Shown here: positions 15,852 through 24,945 of the stretch, piece by piece
Numbering within the stretch: position 1 is the stretch's first letter
Layout of the letters: each line of letters starts with the position of its first letter
Assembly: GCA_002394365.1 (NCBI GenBank)
Contig: DGTQ01000017.1
Span: 329,080-393,079 of the forward strand
DNA length: 64,000 nt
Origin: Prevotellaceae bacterium UBA4332
Lineage (GTDB): Bacteria; Bacteroidota; Bacteroidia; Bacteroidales; Bacteroidaceae
Direction: 5' to 3'
The notes under the pieces: generated by a model
Seen by the model: only the letters and a program-made list of their open reading frames with translations
Database searches by the model: none
What the model was told of the DNA's origin: nothing
Made by a program: the position numbers and the translations under genes

Positions 15852-18800
15852 ATGAACAGAAACACAAAAATGAAACCAGATATGAATATTCTGAAAAAGC
15901 ACATAATGAGAACTGTACTTGCAGCACTCCTGCTGCTTGTTGGAGGCATGACAAATTACGTTACGGCGGGAAAAGTGACATACCACATCCTTACCAAGCC
16001 ATTCAACGTAAGGACATGGGACAACTCAGGCGATTTCAAGTCGAATATCCGTGTTGAAGCATTGCAGTGCACCAGCGAGGAAGCAACGGTAGGACTGCCC
16101 GACCAGTTCAAGAGTCCGCTTGCCACCAACTTCAAGTATTGGGGAAGTGCAACATATACCTATGCTAATCTATACGACAACCACACTGGTACAAAAATCA
16201 TAAATGCGAAATACTACATTTATCAGTGTGAAGCGGGAAACCAGTATGCATGTTTAAATAATGAGATACCGAGTGGAACCTCCTCTGATGATTATACCGA
16301 CATATACGTAACTTACGATTACATCGGTGATAACGACATAGTTAAACTTGACGGTGCAACCGACTACAATATTGCCATAACGTCCAAAGGCACAGAAAAA
16401 TTCTTGTCCTACAACCGCAGCCGTAACAATCGTGTCGCAAATGCCAAGGGCGCAGCCCTGTCGGGAGAGCATTTGGCAAGTGACGATTTTGTTATACCAG
16501 AAGAAGGCACGGGTACCAACCAACTCGGATGGAAGTGGAGCAAATGGGGACCTATTGGACTTTTCTTGGGATTCAATCTCGATGGTCAAGACCCTTATAA
16601 TGTCACAATAATGACCTCGTATGAGGGAGGGGAGATACATATAACAGATAAGACCAGCGCGGATTCCAAAGCAACCATAAAGCCATACAAAGGATCATCA
16701 CTCTTTTCTCAGCTTGGTGCCAGCGCGATGTGGTTTGATGCCAGCAACAACAGGCATTACCTACTTGAAGCAGGTAGCGGCACTGCTTCTGACTACACTC
16801 CTGCGAATTATGCTAAATACAAGAAAATATGGGAAGACGCCAGTAGTGATGCCGAACGATATGAAATCTGGATGGGATTTTACAGAGGTGAGACCCCCAC
16901 ATTGAATTCATACGCCATACTGAATAATCCCAATGGTGGATACATGTTTGTTGCAAGCAAGGCAAACCAAGGCACTGGAGGTACAGCTCCAACCATTAAA
17001 CAGCCAAATAGCAACAAATACTACACCTACAATGACAACTCTGACAATGATGGCGGAGGAAGAAGCCAGCCATACTTTCAGCTCTTGACGCTCAATTCAG
17101 CTCTCTCCACCAACTTCTATGAGATAAGGACTTATAGGGTCAATATAAAAACACATGGCTCAGCGAGTACGCTCTATACAGACATGAAATGGAGTGACGC
17201 AAGGCTTAGTGACAATCCGGCAGAGCATGTTCCCGATGCCCTGAAGCGTAAATACGTAACATACAGCGCATACAAGGACGAAGCCCTGACACAGCCTATG
17301 ACAACCTTTGCCGAGGCTGCTGCCAATAGCTACGTGATATGGCTTGACTACACAGTTTCAGAATCGCTGCCCTTCGACACACTCGCTGCTACAAGCGGCA
17401 CGTATGACTATAGGAATGCCCGTTGGTACACTATGCGTATGAACGGTACTGCAGAGCAGAAGAACATTGCCTACAACTCTTCCAACGACCTCATAACTGG
17501 CTCAACCTCTATAGGCAGCAATAGCGACCTCCATACAGGAGAAGACCAAGGTGTCAAGGTGCAGGTGGCATTCCTTGGCGATCCATACGAACTGAAAATC
17601 ATTAGCCGCGAAGCGAGTGAGAATGCAAATGCCAACCGATACATAGGGTGTGCCACAGGTGCTACAGACGGCACAACCCTCAACACCAACAAGACTGGTT
17701 CCTCCGACATCAGCACATGGGAAATAGTGTATGAGAACACGGACTTTGAGAGATTCGTGTTGAGACAATACAACACATACGCCTCACCAAAATACATCGG
17801 CTGGAGTTCTGCTGGCGACCATCCCGTCACCTACAGCACCACAGAAAGCCGTATAAGGGTAGTCGAACTTAAACAGGTTCCCTATACCTACCATATCGTA
17901 CGCAACGATGCCGGTGACATAGCCGTAAAGGCTACAGTAAATCAGGACATGGGAAAGATGCTGAGAACATGGCAGGACATACCAGATATCATTCGCAGTC
18001 CGTACCTTGAAACTGCTACCGTGACTTACTATGACGATGTAGATAAAGCTAAGGCAAAGACACCTACTATAAGCAATGCTCCATACAGTCTCTCTGGTGG
18101 CAAAATCTATGTACGATATAGCTATACCAGCGCACCAGCATCAAGCACTTACAACGTGAGGGTCAATAACAACTATATCTACACTGACACTGAGGGAACA
18201 GCTATCAAAACTAAAACTCAACTTGAAGAGGGTGATGCTTCAGACGGTCATTTCGTGTGGACATTTGATTTCAGCGATCCTTACGCCTTGACAATTAACA
18301 ACACTGGAATTGATGGTGATGCTAAATATGTGACTGTTTCACAAAGCGACGGAGCATCCATCACTTGGAGCGAAACTCCTACCCTATTTATAGCGAAAAG
18401 CGGTGCTCTTTCTAAAACATACGAAGTAATGCTAGCAACTGGAGATGACATTGATGCCTCTACTGAATACTACAACATAGGCAGACCATCAGAAAATACT
18501 GTGAAGCTATATAGCAATTCCAGTTATCTGAGCGGTAACCAGACACTGCGTTTCCAGTTTAGTGCAACAACTGCAGTAGATGTCACCTACCACCTTATCG
18601 ACATCTCTGGCACTGATTTGTTACAATCTAAAACCCGACAAGCATTAACAGATAACCCAGCTTTCCCACCTGAGTATTACAGTCCGCTGGTATCAAAGTA
18701 TTACTATCATAAGACAATAGAACACGCACGAGCAAATCGTACATCTGGTGATATTGCTGATGATGCTCAAATTTTACAGGATGCTGTTTACGTTACCTAC

Positions 18801-21800
18801 GACGTAAACAACCTTGTGAACCTTCAGCGCGGACAACTGTACCTGCTGAAGTATGAGGCTGGCGAGAACTTCCGTCAGGAAGACGGTGGTGACAACCTCT
18901 TGCCTCAAGTTGCTGACATGTCTGAGAACACCTACCGTTACAAGGCTGTATATCCATATTGTAACGGCGACGGCAATTTCTTCGTCTATGGTCAGGAGCA
19001 GTATGACATTCAGCAGCAGGGTGCTGCCAGCACCCGTACCCGCTGGGCATGGTATGTGCAGAGCGACCTGGGCGAGAAAGGCGACCCTTACCACGTGAAG
19101 ATAAGGTCACGTCAGCAGGAATCATATCCTATTGAAAACAGCAAAGATTACAATTCATTCTTCGCAACTTTTAAGCCAGATGGCTATGACAAAGCGGTGA
19201 CGACCTTGGTGTGGCCTGGCATATCCGGCGAAACTGCAACAGACTATATGGTGCTCGGCAGTGAGGGGCAGTACCAGTTGATGACTTCCTACAAAGTGGA
19301 TATGAATAATGACGGAGACACCGACGATCCAGAGGATGAACGAAAAGTGGTAAATACATTCGAACAGTATTGGAAGACATATGACACTGTGAAGAACAAA
19401 CTGCTCACAAGCATTCTGGACGATGAGGATAAAGGAGCAAAACTCTCAGTCTCTATTACTGTTCCAGACAAAGCGAAATACAGAGACCTCCTGACTGGCA
19501 CTGGCGACGGGCAATATGGATTCCACAATTATGAGCACTGGGCATACGCCAAGCGTTTCAACGGATATAACAACGGCTACAGCAGCAAGGAAGGTACTCC
19601 CGAAACAAAAAAAGGCTGGGAGGAGATAGAGCACTGGTACCAGACGATTGACATGGGCGAAGGCTACTTTGACTTTGTCAAGACGAGCATCGACCCCGTG
19701 CTTATCCTGCTCGACCAACATGGATGGGAGATTATGCGTAAGCCACTTCCAAGTAGTCCTGAAGACCCCGATAAGGAAGCCAAGTATGAGGCTATCCGCC
19801 CATACAACAGTCCGATGGTGAAGGAATATGCCTTCTGGGCAACGGCGAAGAAGCGTTCTGGCTTCCACCAATACTATCTGCTCAGCGACCGCATGGATGA
19901 TGACTACACAACCACCGACCTGACAAGCCTTCCTGCATTCAACGGCAAGAACGTACACGACAAGAAGGGCAACCTGAATGACCAGTACGTCACCTACATA
20001 GTCAAGGACGAGTATGCACAGACATACAATCCTGCCGACAAAACGTCGAAGCCCTTCGTCATTGAACAAGGCACGAAATATGCCTCTACATCAGACGGCT
20101 CCACTATTATCAAGAACGATGTTCCTGCCAATGGTATGCTGGATTACATCACCAATAATTCCATCACCGATGATAAGAAATGGTATATCAAGCCTAACTG
20201 GAACATAGACTACGAGATGGGATATGCTGAAGCAGCACATACGTGGACTAAAAAGAAAGAAGACGGCAACTGGGACAACAAGAACCCTAATGCATACGAG
20301 CATAAGAAATACAAAGATGCCGTGATGGCTCAGTATATTTCCGACAAGGACAGCCTTGGCTACTTCTCTTTCTCCAACGGCTTCGACCCGTATAACATCC
20401 AGATAATGCCTATAAACTATAGCACTGACACAAGGAAGTTCATGAAGACCAACGCTACAGGCATGAACCTTGATGACGGCATTATGCACGGAGTATATGA
20501 AACAGATCCTGCCATTTCATTAGGCGACAGTATTCCTGTTGTTGACAAGAACAACTCTGTTTGGTTTGACAGTAGAAAACTTTCTATTACCAACACCACC
20601 TTTATGGCTGTGCAGGATGCAGCGGGCAATATGCAGCTGATGCCTCGCTTCGACCAAGACTTGCGCATGAGTGAGTTCGGCACTTTGATAGAACCTACCG
20701 ATGCTGGTGTGGCTTCGACATACACCACACTGTACCGACCTGAGGTGTACGAATACCGCATCATAGACAACAGCGGACATGAGTCACTGCGCTACAAGTC
20801 GGGCGGTGACATGCTGCCACAGACTCCAGACCACTTCAAGAGTCCGCTGGCAATGAACTTTACGTACTATGCTTCAGCAACACTTGATGACGGCATCTAC
20901 ACCGTTGACAACGAGATAGAGGGCTCGCTTGACGGCGCAAGCCTTACTGACGACATAGTATATGTGCGCTATGAGTACGATGAGGAAGCCGACAACCTTG
21001 GCATACTGAAAGGCAACTGGCTGACAATGCAGATGTATGCCAACAGTAATTGGAAATATGTCCAGTATGGCAACACCGCATCATCCTTTGCGACAGAGGG
21101 AATGTACCCAGATGACAACTCAGACTCCACAAAGCCTGCAACCGTTGACGGCGATGACAAAATATGGCAGTGGAAATTCCTTGAGACACCACAAAGCGAC
21201 CCTGACCCGTATGCTGTGCAGATATTCAACCGCGACAAGCAGGGACTGCCCATGTCATCAAGTTCTAATAATGGGAAGCTCACTGCAAACTCAAGCAATA
21301 CATATAAGTATTTTGCTCTGCTGAGTCACTCCAGCGGTGACTATGCCATGGTGTTGGCACGCACAAACAGTTACTCGTCATATTATTTCCTGCATGGCGG
21401 CAGTACTATGCAATATACGAATGAGAAAACTGCCAAACTTGACGCCGGAACAACACCGACAATGGAGGATGCAGACCAAATAAAACTGTTCGATGAGGTG
21501 CAGCATACCTTTACATATAAGGTATATACCAACGAGGGCGTAAACGCTGTTGATGCAACACAGACGCAGGATGAGGTAACCAACAACAGCTGGAAGCCAA
21601 CACTGCCAGAAGCAGCCCAGACACCTCTGCTCAACATAGACCAATACCGATACTACGAGCAGAGCCTTGCCGGAACAATTGCAGAAAACGATACCCTCAA
21701 CAAGTCTTTGCCTTTCCTCTATGGTCTGTATGACGATGTAGTCTATACACACTATACTCCATACAGCGATGCGGAGAGCACCTATCTGGTGCCTAACGTC

Positions 21801-24800
21801 AGAAATGCGACCAATGTTGACCCTGTGGCACGTGGCGTAGGTTCTAACGATGCTCCAATCGGAATTGACGGCACACGTCCGTACAACATCATCTGGTATC
21901 AGGACAATATGATGAAGAGCAACGGCACTGCCATCGCTTCCGATGCGGATAAGTCATTGCAGGCAGTAGCCGCATACGAATGGTCTTTTGAAGGTGATGA
22001 CCCATATGCTATTAAAATTAAGAACTCAAATACAGGAACATACGTACACGAGAATACAACCACTGCTACAGATCTTAATGCAGAGGCAACTTCCTTTATG
22101 CTTCTTGGCAAGGACAACTATGACTACGGAGTATTTGCAAAGACAGGTACTGCCAAAACAGGTGCAACCCCTGTCATGCTCAGCGGTCATGGCGATGTAC
22201 TGACTACAAGTGACCCGACGAAGTTTATAATCTTTGCACTTTCCACGTATAAGGTTATCTATCACCTCATGATAAAGAATATAGGTCAAGACGTGATAAT
22301 TCCATACAGAGAGACGAAGAAAGATGCCGTCCAACCAACTAAGATAAAGGCGGGCACTACCACGCGCGACCTTAAGACAAAGAATTCTGGCGCTAATGGT
22401 ATAGATGGCGACTGGTATCAGCTTGGATCAACCCTCAAAGGAATCGATGGAATAAGTCATGCCTTAGGAGTAGGTGCAAGGGATAGCATCTATTGCTATG
22501 ACGCTGGTCATGTCAGCCTTGGTGCTGCTTTTACCGTACCTACTGTTTTCTATCGTCCAAACGTCACCTATGACTTCTACATAGAAGGTGTTTACAGTGA
22601 AGACGGCACAACTGAAATCGCAGACATGAACGCTGAATACAAGGGTTTGCAGATGGCTAACATGGGCGAAAACAGCAAATTGCTGGGTAAGGTCGTTCTG
22701 GTGAACATAGTCTATAACTTCATGGGCGGTCTGGACACCAACTCTGGTAGTGACTTCGTAGAAAGTGTCAGCCAGAACAAGTGGTACACGTTTGAAACAA
22801 GCGGTCTCACACCGAAATTGGCACAATATACAGGCTCTCTCCAAACAGTGAGCGGATATGCAACACACTTCACCAATGACTACTTGTGGACTCCTGTAGG
22901 CGACCCTTACGGATTCAAGATGTATAACCGTTACCTACATAAGAACTTGGGGCAATCAAAGGTGATGAGTACCTCTGAAATATCTGGCAGCAGGGCTATA
23001 GAAATGGAAACAGACAATGGCACGAATATCTATTCTCCTGCCAATTCTGTCTATGAACTGCTATCAAACAGCTCCACTACTCCAGGCTACTTCCGCATAC
23101 ACCCCGTTGTCAACAACTCAGGAGCACAGTACTATATGTACGACAACAACGGAACCATAGAACTGAGAACGACACCAACAGAATGGACCTTCGGACTGAG
23201 CGAGGACGTGATGAGCCCATATTACACGGCTGCAGGCTATGTAGGAGGACTCAACGCTGCCGGCAAGGCTGCGTATGATACAGAGGCAGCAAAGACCAAT
23301 CCACTGGAAAGGCTTATGGGTATTCAAAACGTGGTCTATAATCATGATAACGACGACAGCGACCCTGAGAATCCTAACTACATCGTGCATTATGCTCCTG
23401 GCTACTATCGTCTGCACTCACAGTATGGTTCATCTGGCATAAGTACACCACGCTATGCAAGTGGATATAAACATGCCATAGAGCTTGACCCTAATGGAGA
23501 CAGCGACGAGGCTGATGCTATACCTATGCACTTCTACGAGCAGACAGAATACAATATAGATGAACCCGTATTCGGTGACCTCGGCGTAGCTGGTACAGAC
23601 TTCACAGAAACAAACGCCACACGAGGTGAAGTACCTATCACAACGGTGGATGAGGATCCCGCAAGCATCTTCCAGTTTACAGGAACAGCAACTGCAGCAA
23701 AGATGAGCACGCAAGGACTGTATGTCGTAGGTAGCAAAAGGACTGCAACAGAAGGTGATGCAAAAATGACTGCAACAGAAGGATCTGCTACATCATTTAA
23801 TATCGTTGACATCGGAGGTGCCATCGTGGCATTATCCAACGGCACCGATTATCTCTGCTACAATCAAACAGGGAAGAAGTATGACTTAAAATACGGTAAT
23901 TACTCCGAAAAGGAGAGCGCAAGATGGTGCATGCAGCCAGTGCAGAAAGGCACGACGGCAGGTTTAGGCGAAATGGGACTGAGGGTTCGTACACACGATG
24001 ACGGTAACGCTATCCGCTATGCAACCTTCTATGCTCCGTTTGACGTACTGCTCACCAATGCCTCTACGGACATGGCATACATAGTACCTACGGGCGAGAT
24101 GCCTGCCCTCACAGCAGATACTCAATACACAATACGTCCTAAGAAGATGGGCGACGAAGGAGTGAACACTGGTACGTATGCTGGCAACAACCAGTTCATA
24201 CCTGCCGGCACAGCAGCAATTATACGTACTAAGGCTACTTCCGGATACGTGACGCTTGCCTTGCCGACCGCGACACCTTCATCTTCTGTTTCATGCGTGT
24301 TTACAGGACAGTACCTGGAACAGATGCTAAGTCATGGCAGTGACTATGTATTTGTGTTCGGACGTCCTTCTTCCGGTACATTCACCGAGGATCCAAGCTT
24401 CAGCACCAACGGTCTCATCACCGTATCAGCGCCTGCATCAGACAGGGGCATAGGCTTCTACAAGAATACCAACTTGAACCGCGAGAGCAGTAAGGATGCT
24501 GCCGCATGGACAAGAAACAACAAGTACGTCTATGGCAACAAGATTTACTATCGCGCAGCAGTGAGTGCCGGTGGAGGCTCTGCCCTCGAACTTGCATTCG
24601 AGAAAGCTGACTATATCCCCGTAATATTCGATGACGAAGATTCGGAATTGCAGGACGATGGTAACAGCTACAGGGCTACGTTTGGCAACGGACGTGTATA
24701 TGACCTGCAAGGCAGGTGCGTGGCTACGGAGCAGGAGGTGCTCGATGGATCATGGATCAACACCGTAGCTCCTGGCATATACATTCTCAATGGCAAGAAA

Positions 24801-24815
24801 ATAGCGGTGAAGTAA
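15852..24815 (+). CDS. Giant secreted repeat protein, 2,987 residues
   Basis: Not assigned to a named family. An N-terminal hydrophobic segment (MRTVLAALLLLVGGMTNYVTAG) is a signal peptide. The body is about eight divergent beta-rich repeats. Each carries an L-P-x-x-F-x-SPL-like segment, a strand of type YVTYDY or YVRYEY, and a W-x-W...DPY-x-V-x-I landmark. DPY occurs near residues 247, 577, 809, 1078, 1512, 1785, 2050 and 2351, so the period is mostly 230-330 residues. The last 70 residues (VYDLQGRCVA...APGIYILNGKKIAVK) resemble a type IX secretion C-terminal signal. It starts 6 bases after the fimbrillin-like gene, so the two are probably one transcript. A surface adhesin or binding protein is a reasonable inference; no catalytic motif was recognised. 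Confidence 0.85.
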   Translation: MNRNTKMKPDMNILKKHIMRTVLAALLLLVGGMTNYVTAGKVTYHILTKPFNVRTWDNSGDFKSNIRVEALQCTSEEATVGLPDQFKSPLATNFKYWGSATYTYANLYDNHTGTKIINAKYYIYQCEAGNQYACLNNEIPSGTSSDDYTDIYVTYDYIGDNDIVKLDGATDYNIAITSKGTEKFLSYNRSRNNRVANAKGAALSGEHLASDDFVIPEEGTGTNQLGWKWSKWGPIGLFLGFNLDGQDPYNVTIMTSYEGGEIHITDKTSADSKATIKPYKGSSLFSQLGASAMWFDASNNRHYLLEAGSGTASDYTPANYAKYKKIWEDASSDAERYEIWMGFYRGETPTLNSYAILNNPNGGYMFVASKANQGTGGTAPTIKQPNSNKYYTYNDNSDNDGGGRSQPYFQLLTLNSALSTNFYEIRTYRVNIKTHGSASTLYTDMKWSDARLSDNPAEHVPDALKRKYVTYSAYKDEALTQPMTTFAEAAANSYVIWLDYTVSESLPFDTLAATSGTYDYRNARWYTMRMNGTAEQKNIAYNSSNDLITGSTSIGSNSDLHTGEDQGVKVQVAFLGDPYELKIISREASENANANRYIGCATGATDGTTLNTNKTGSSDISTWEIVYENTDFERFVLRQYNTYASPKYIGWSSAGDHPVTYSTTESRIRVVELKQVPYTYHIVRNDAGDIAVKATVNQDMGKMLRTWQDIPDIIRSPYLETATVTYYDDVDKAKAKTPTISNAPYSLSGGKIYVRYSYTSAPASSTYNVRVNNNYIYTDTEGTAIKTKTQLEEGDASDGHFVWTFDFSDPYALTINNTGIDGDAKYVTVSQSDGASITWSETPTLFIAKSGALSKTYEVMLATGDDIDASTEYYNIGRPSENTVKLYSNSSYLSGNQTLRFQFSATTAVDVTYHLIDISGTDLLQSKTRQALTDNPAFPPEYYSPLVSKYYYHKTIEHARANRTSGDIADDAQILQDAVYVTYDVNNLVNLQRGQLYLLKYEAGENFRQEDGGDNLLPQVADMSENTYRYKAVYPYCNGDGNFFVYGQEQYDIQQQGAASTRTRWAWYVQSDLGEKGDPYHVKIRSRQQESYPIENSKDYNSFFATFKPDGYDKAVTTLVWPGISGETATDYMVLGSEGQYQLMTSYKVDMNNDGDTDDPEDERKVVNTFEQYWKTYDTVKNKLLTSILDDEDKGAKLSVSITVPDKAKYRDLLTGTGDGQYGFHNYEHWAYAKRFNGYNNGYSSKEGTPETKKGWEEIEHWYQTIDMGEGYFDFVKTSIDPVLILLDQHGWEIMRKPLPSSPEDPDKEAKYEAIRPYNSPMVKEYAFWATAKKRSGFHQYYLLSDRMDDDYTTTDLTSLPAFNGKNVHDKKGNLNDQYVTYIVKDEYAQTYNPADKTSKPFVIEQGTKYASTSDGSTIIKNDVPANGMLDYITNNSITDDKKWYIKPNWNIDYEMGYAEAAHTWTKKKEDGNWDNKNPNAYEHKKYKDAVMAQYISDKDSLGYFSFSNGFDPYNIQIMPINYSTDTRKFMKTNATGMNLDDGIMHGVYETDPAISLGDSIPVVDKNNSVWFDSRKLSITNTTFMAVQDAAGNMQLMPRFDQDLRMSEFGTLIEPTDAGVASTYTTLYRPEVYEYRIIDNSGHESLRYKSGGDMLPQTPDHFKSPLAMNFTYYASATLDDGIYTVDNEIEGSLDGASLTDDIVYVRYEYDEEADNLGILKGNWLTMQMYANSNWKYVQYGNTASSFATEGMYPDDNSDSTKPATVDGDDKIWQWKFLETPQSDPDPYAVQIFNRDKQGLPMSSSSNNGKLTANSSNTYKYFALLSHSSGDYAMVLARTNSYSSYYFLHGGSTMQYTNEKTAKLDAGTTPTMEDADQIKLFDEVQHTFTYKVYTNEGVNAVDATQTQDEVTNNSWKPTLPEAAQTPLLNIDQYRYYEQSLAGTIAENDTLNKSLPFLYGLYDDVVYTHYTPYSDAESTYLVPNVRNATNVDPVARGVGSNDAPIGIDGTRPYNIIWYQDNMMKSNGTAIASDADKSLQAVAAYEWSFEGDDPYAIKIKNSNTGTYVHENTTTATDLNAEATSFMLLGKDNYDYGVFAKTGTAKTGATPVMLSGHGDVLTTSDPTKFIIFALSTYKVIYHLMIKNIGQDVIIPYRETKKDAVQPTKIKAGTTTRDLKTKNSGANGIDGDWYQLGSTLKGIDGISHALGVGARDSIYCYDAGHVSLGAAFTVPTVFYRPNVTYDFYIEGVYSEDGTTEIADMNAEYKGLQMANMGENSKLLGKVVLVNIVYNFMGGLDTNSGSDFVESVSQNKWYTFETSGLTPKLAQYTGSLQTVSGYATHFTNDYLWTPVGDPYGFKMYNRYLHKNLGQSKVMSTSEISGSRAIEMETDNGTNIYSPANSVYELLSNSSTTPGYFRIHPVVNNSGAQYYMYDNNGTIELRTTPTEWTFGLSEDVMSPYYTAAGYVGGLNAAGKAAYDTEAAKTNPLERLMGIQNVVYNHDNDDSDPENPNYIVHYAPGYYRLHSQYGSSGISTPRYASGYKHAIELDPNGDSDEADAIPMHFYEQTEYNIDEPVFGDLGVAGTDFTETNATRGEVPITTVDEDPASIFQFTGTATAAKMSTQGLYVVGSKRTATEGDAKMTATEGSATSFNIVDIGGAIVALSNGTDYLCYNQTGKKYDLKYGNYSEKESARWCMQPVQKGTTAGLGEMGLRVRTHDDGNAIRYATFYAPFDVLLTNASTDMAYIVPTGEMPALTADTQYTIRPKKMGDEGVNTGTYAGNNQFIPAGTAAIIRTKATSGYVTLALPTATPSSSVSCVFTGQYLEQMLSHGSDYVFVFGRPSSGTFTEDPSFSTNGLITVSAPASDRGIGFYKNTNLNRESSKDAAAWTRNNKYVYGNKIYYRAAVSAGGGSALELAFEKADYIPVIFDDEDSELQDDGNSYRATFGNGRVYDLQGRCVATEQEVLDGSWINTVAPGIYILNGKKIAVK

Positions 24816-24820
24816 AGATT

Positions 24821-24848
24821 TTCAATTTTCAACTTTCAACTTTCAATT
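24821..24848 (+). repeat. Period-7 array in the pnp promoter region
   Basis: Four heptamers (TTCAATT, TTCAACT, TTCAACT, TTCAATT) lie just upstream of the -7 box, occupying the -33 side. Confidence 0.75.
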
Positions 24849-24856
24849 ATTTTTAG

Positions 24857-24864
24857 TACCTTTG
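24857..24864 (+). promoter_or_regulatory. -7 promoter element for pnp
   Basis: TACCTTTG, perfect TAnnTTTG. The start site would fall near 24871, giving a 75-base leader that holds the hairpin at 24888-24910. Confidence 0.65.
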
Positions 24865-24887
24865 CAGAACTTTTAATATAAATAATG

Positions 24888-24910
24888 TGGCACGGCAAGG
24901 TGTCGTGCCA
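24888..24910 (+). promoter_or_regulatory. Hairpin in the pnp leader
   Basis: TGGCACG pairs with CGTGCCA around a 9-base loop, followed by TTTTG. It could attenuate transcription or be an RNase target, as leader hairpins are in enterobacterial pnp autoregulation. The comparison is functional only. Confidence 0.5.
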
Positions 24911-24945
24911 TTTTGATGAACAGTTAAAACAATAAAGATTTTTAA

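Noticed and set aside
24888..24915. Terminator of the giant gene
   Set aside because: The hairpin lies downstream of a good promoter box and in the pnp leader, so I treat it as a leader element, although a terminator role is not excluded.
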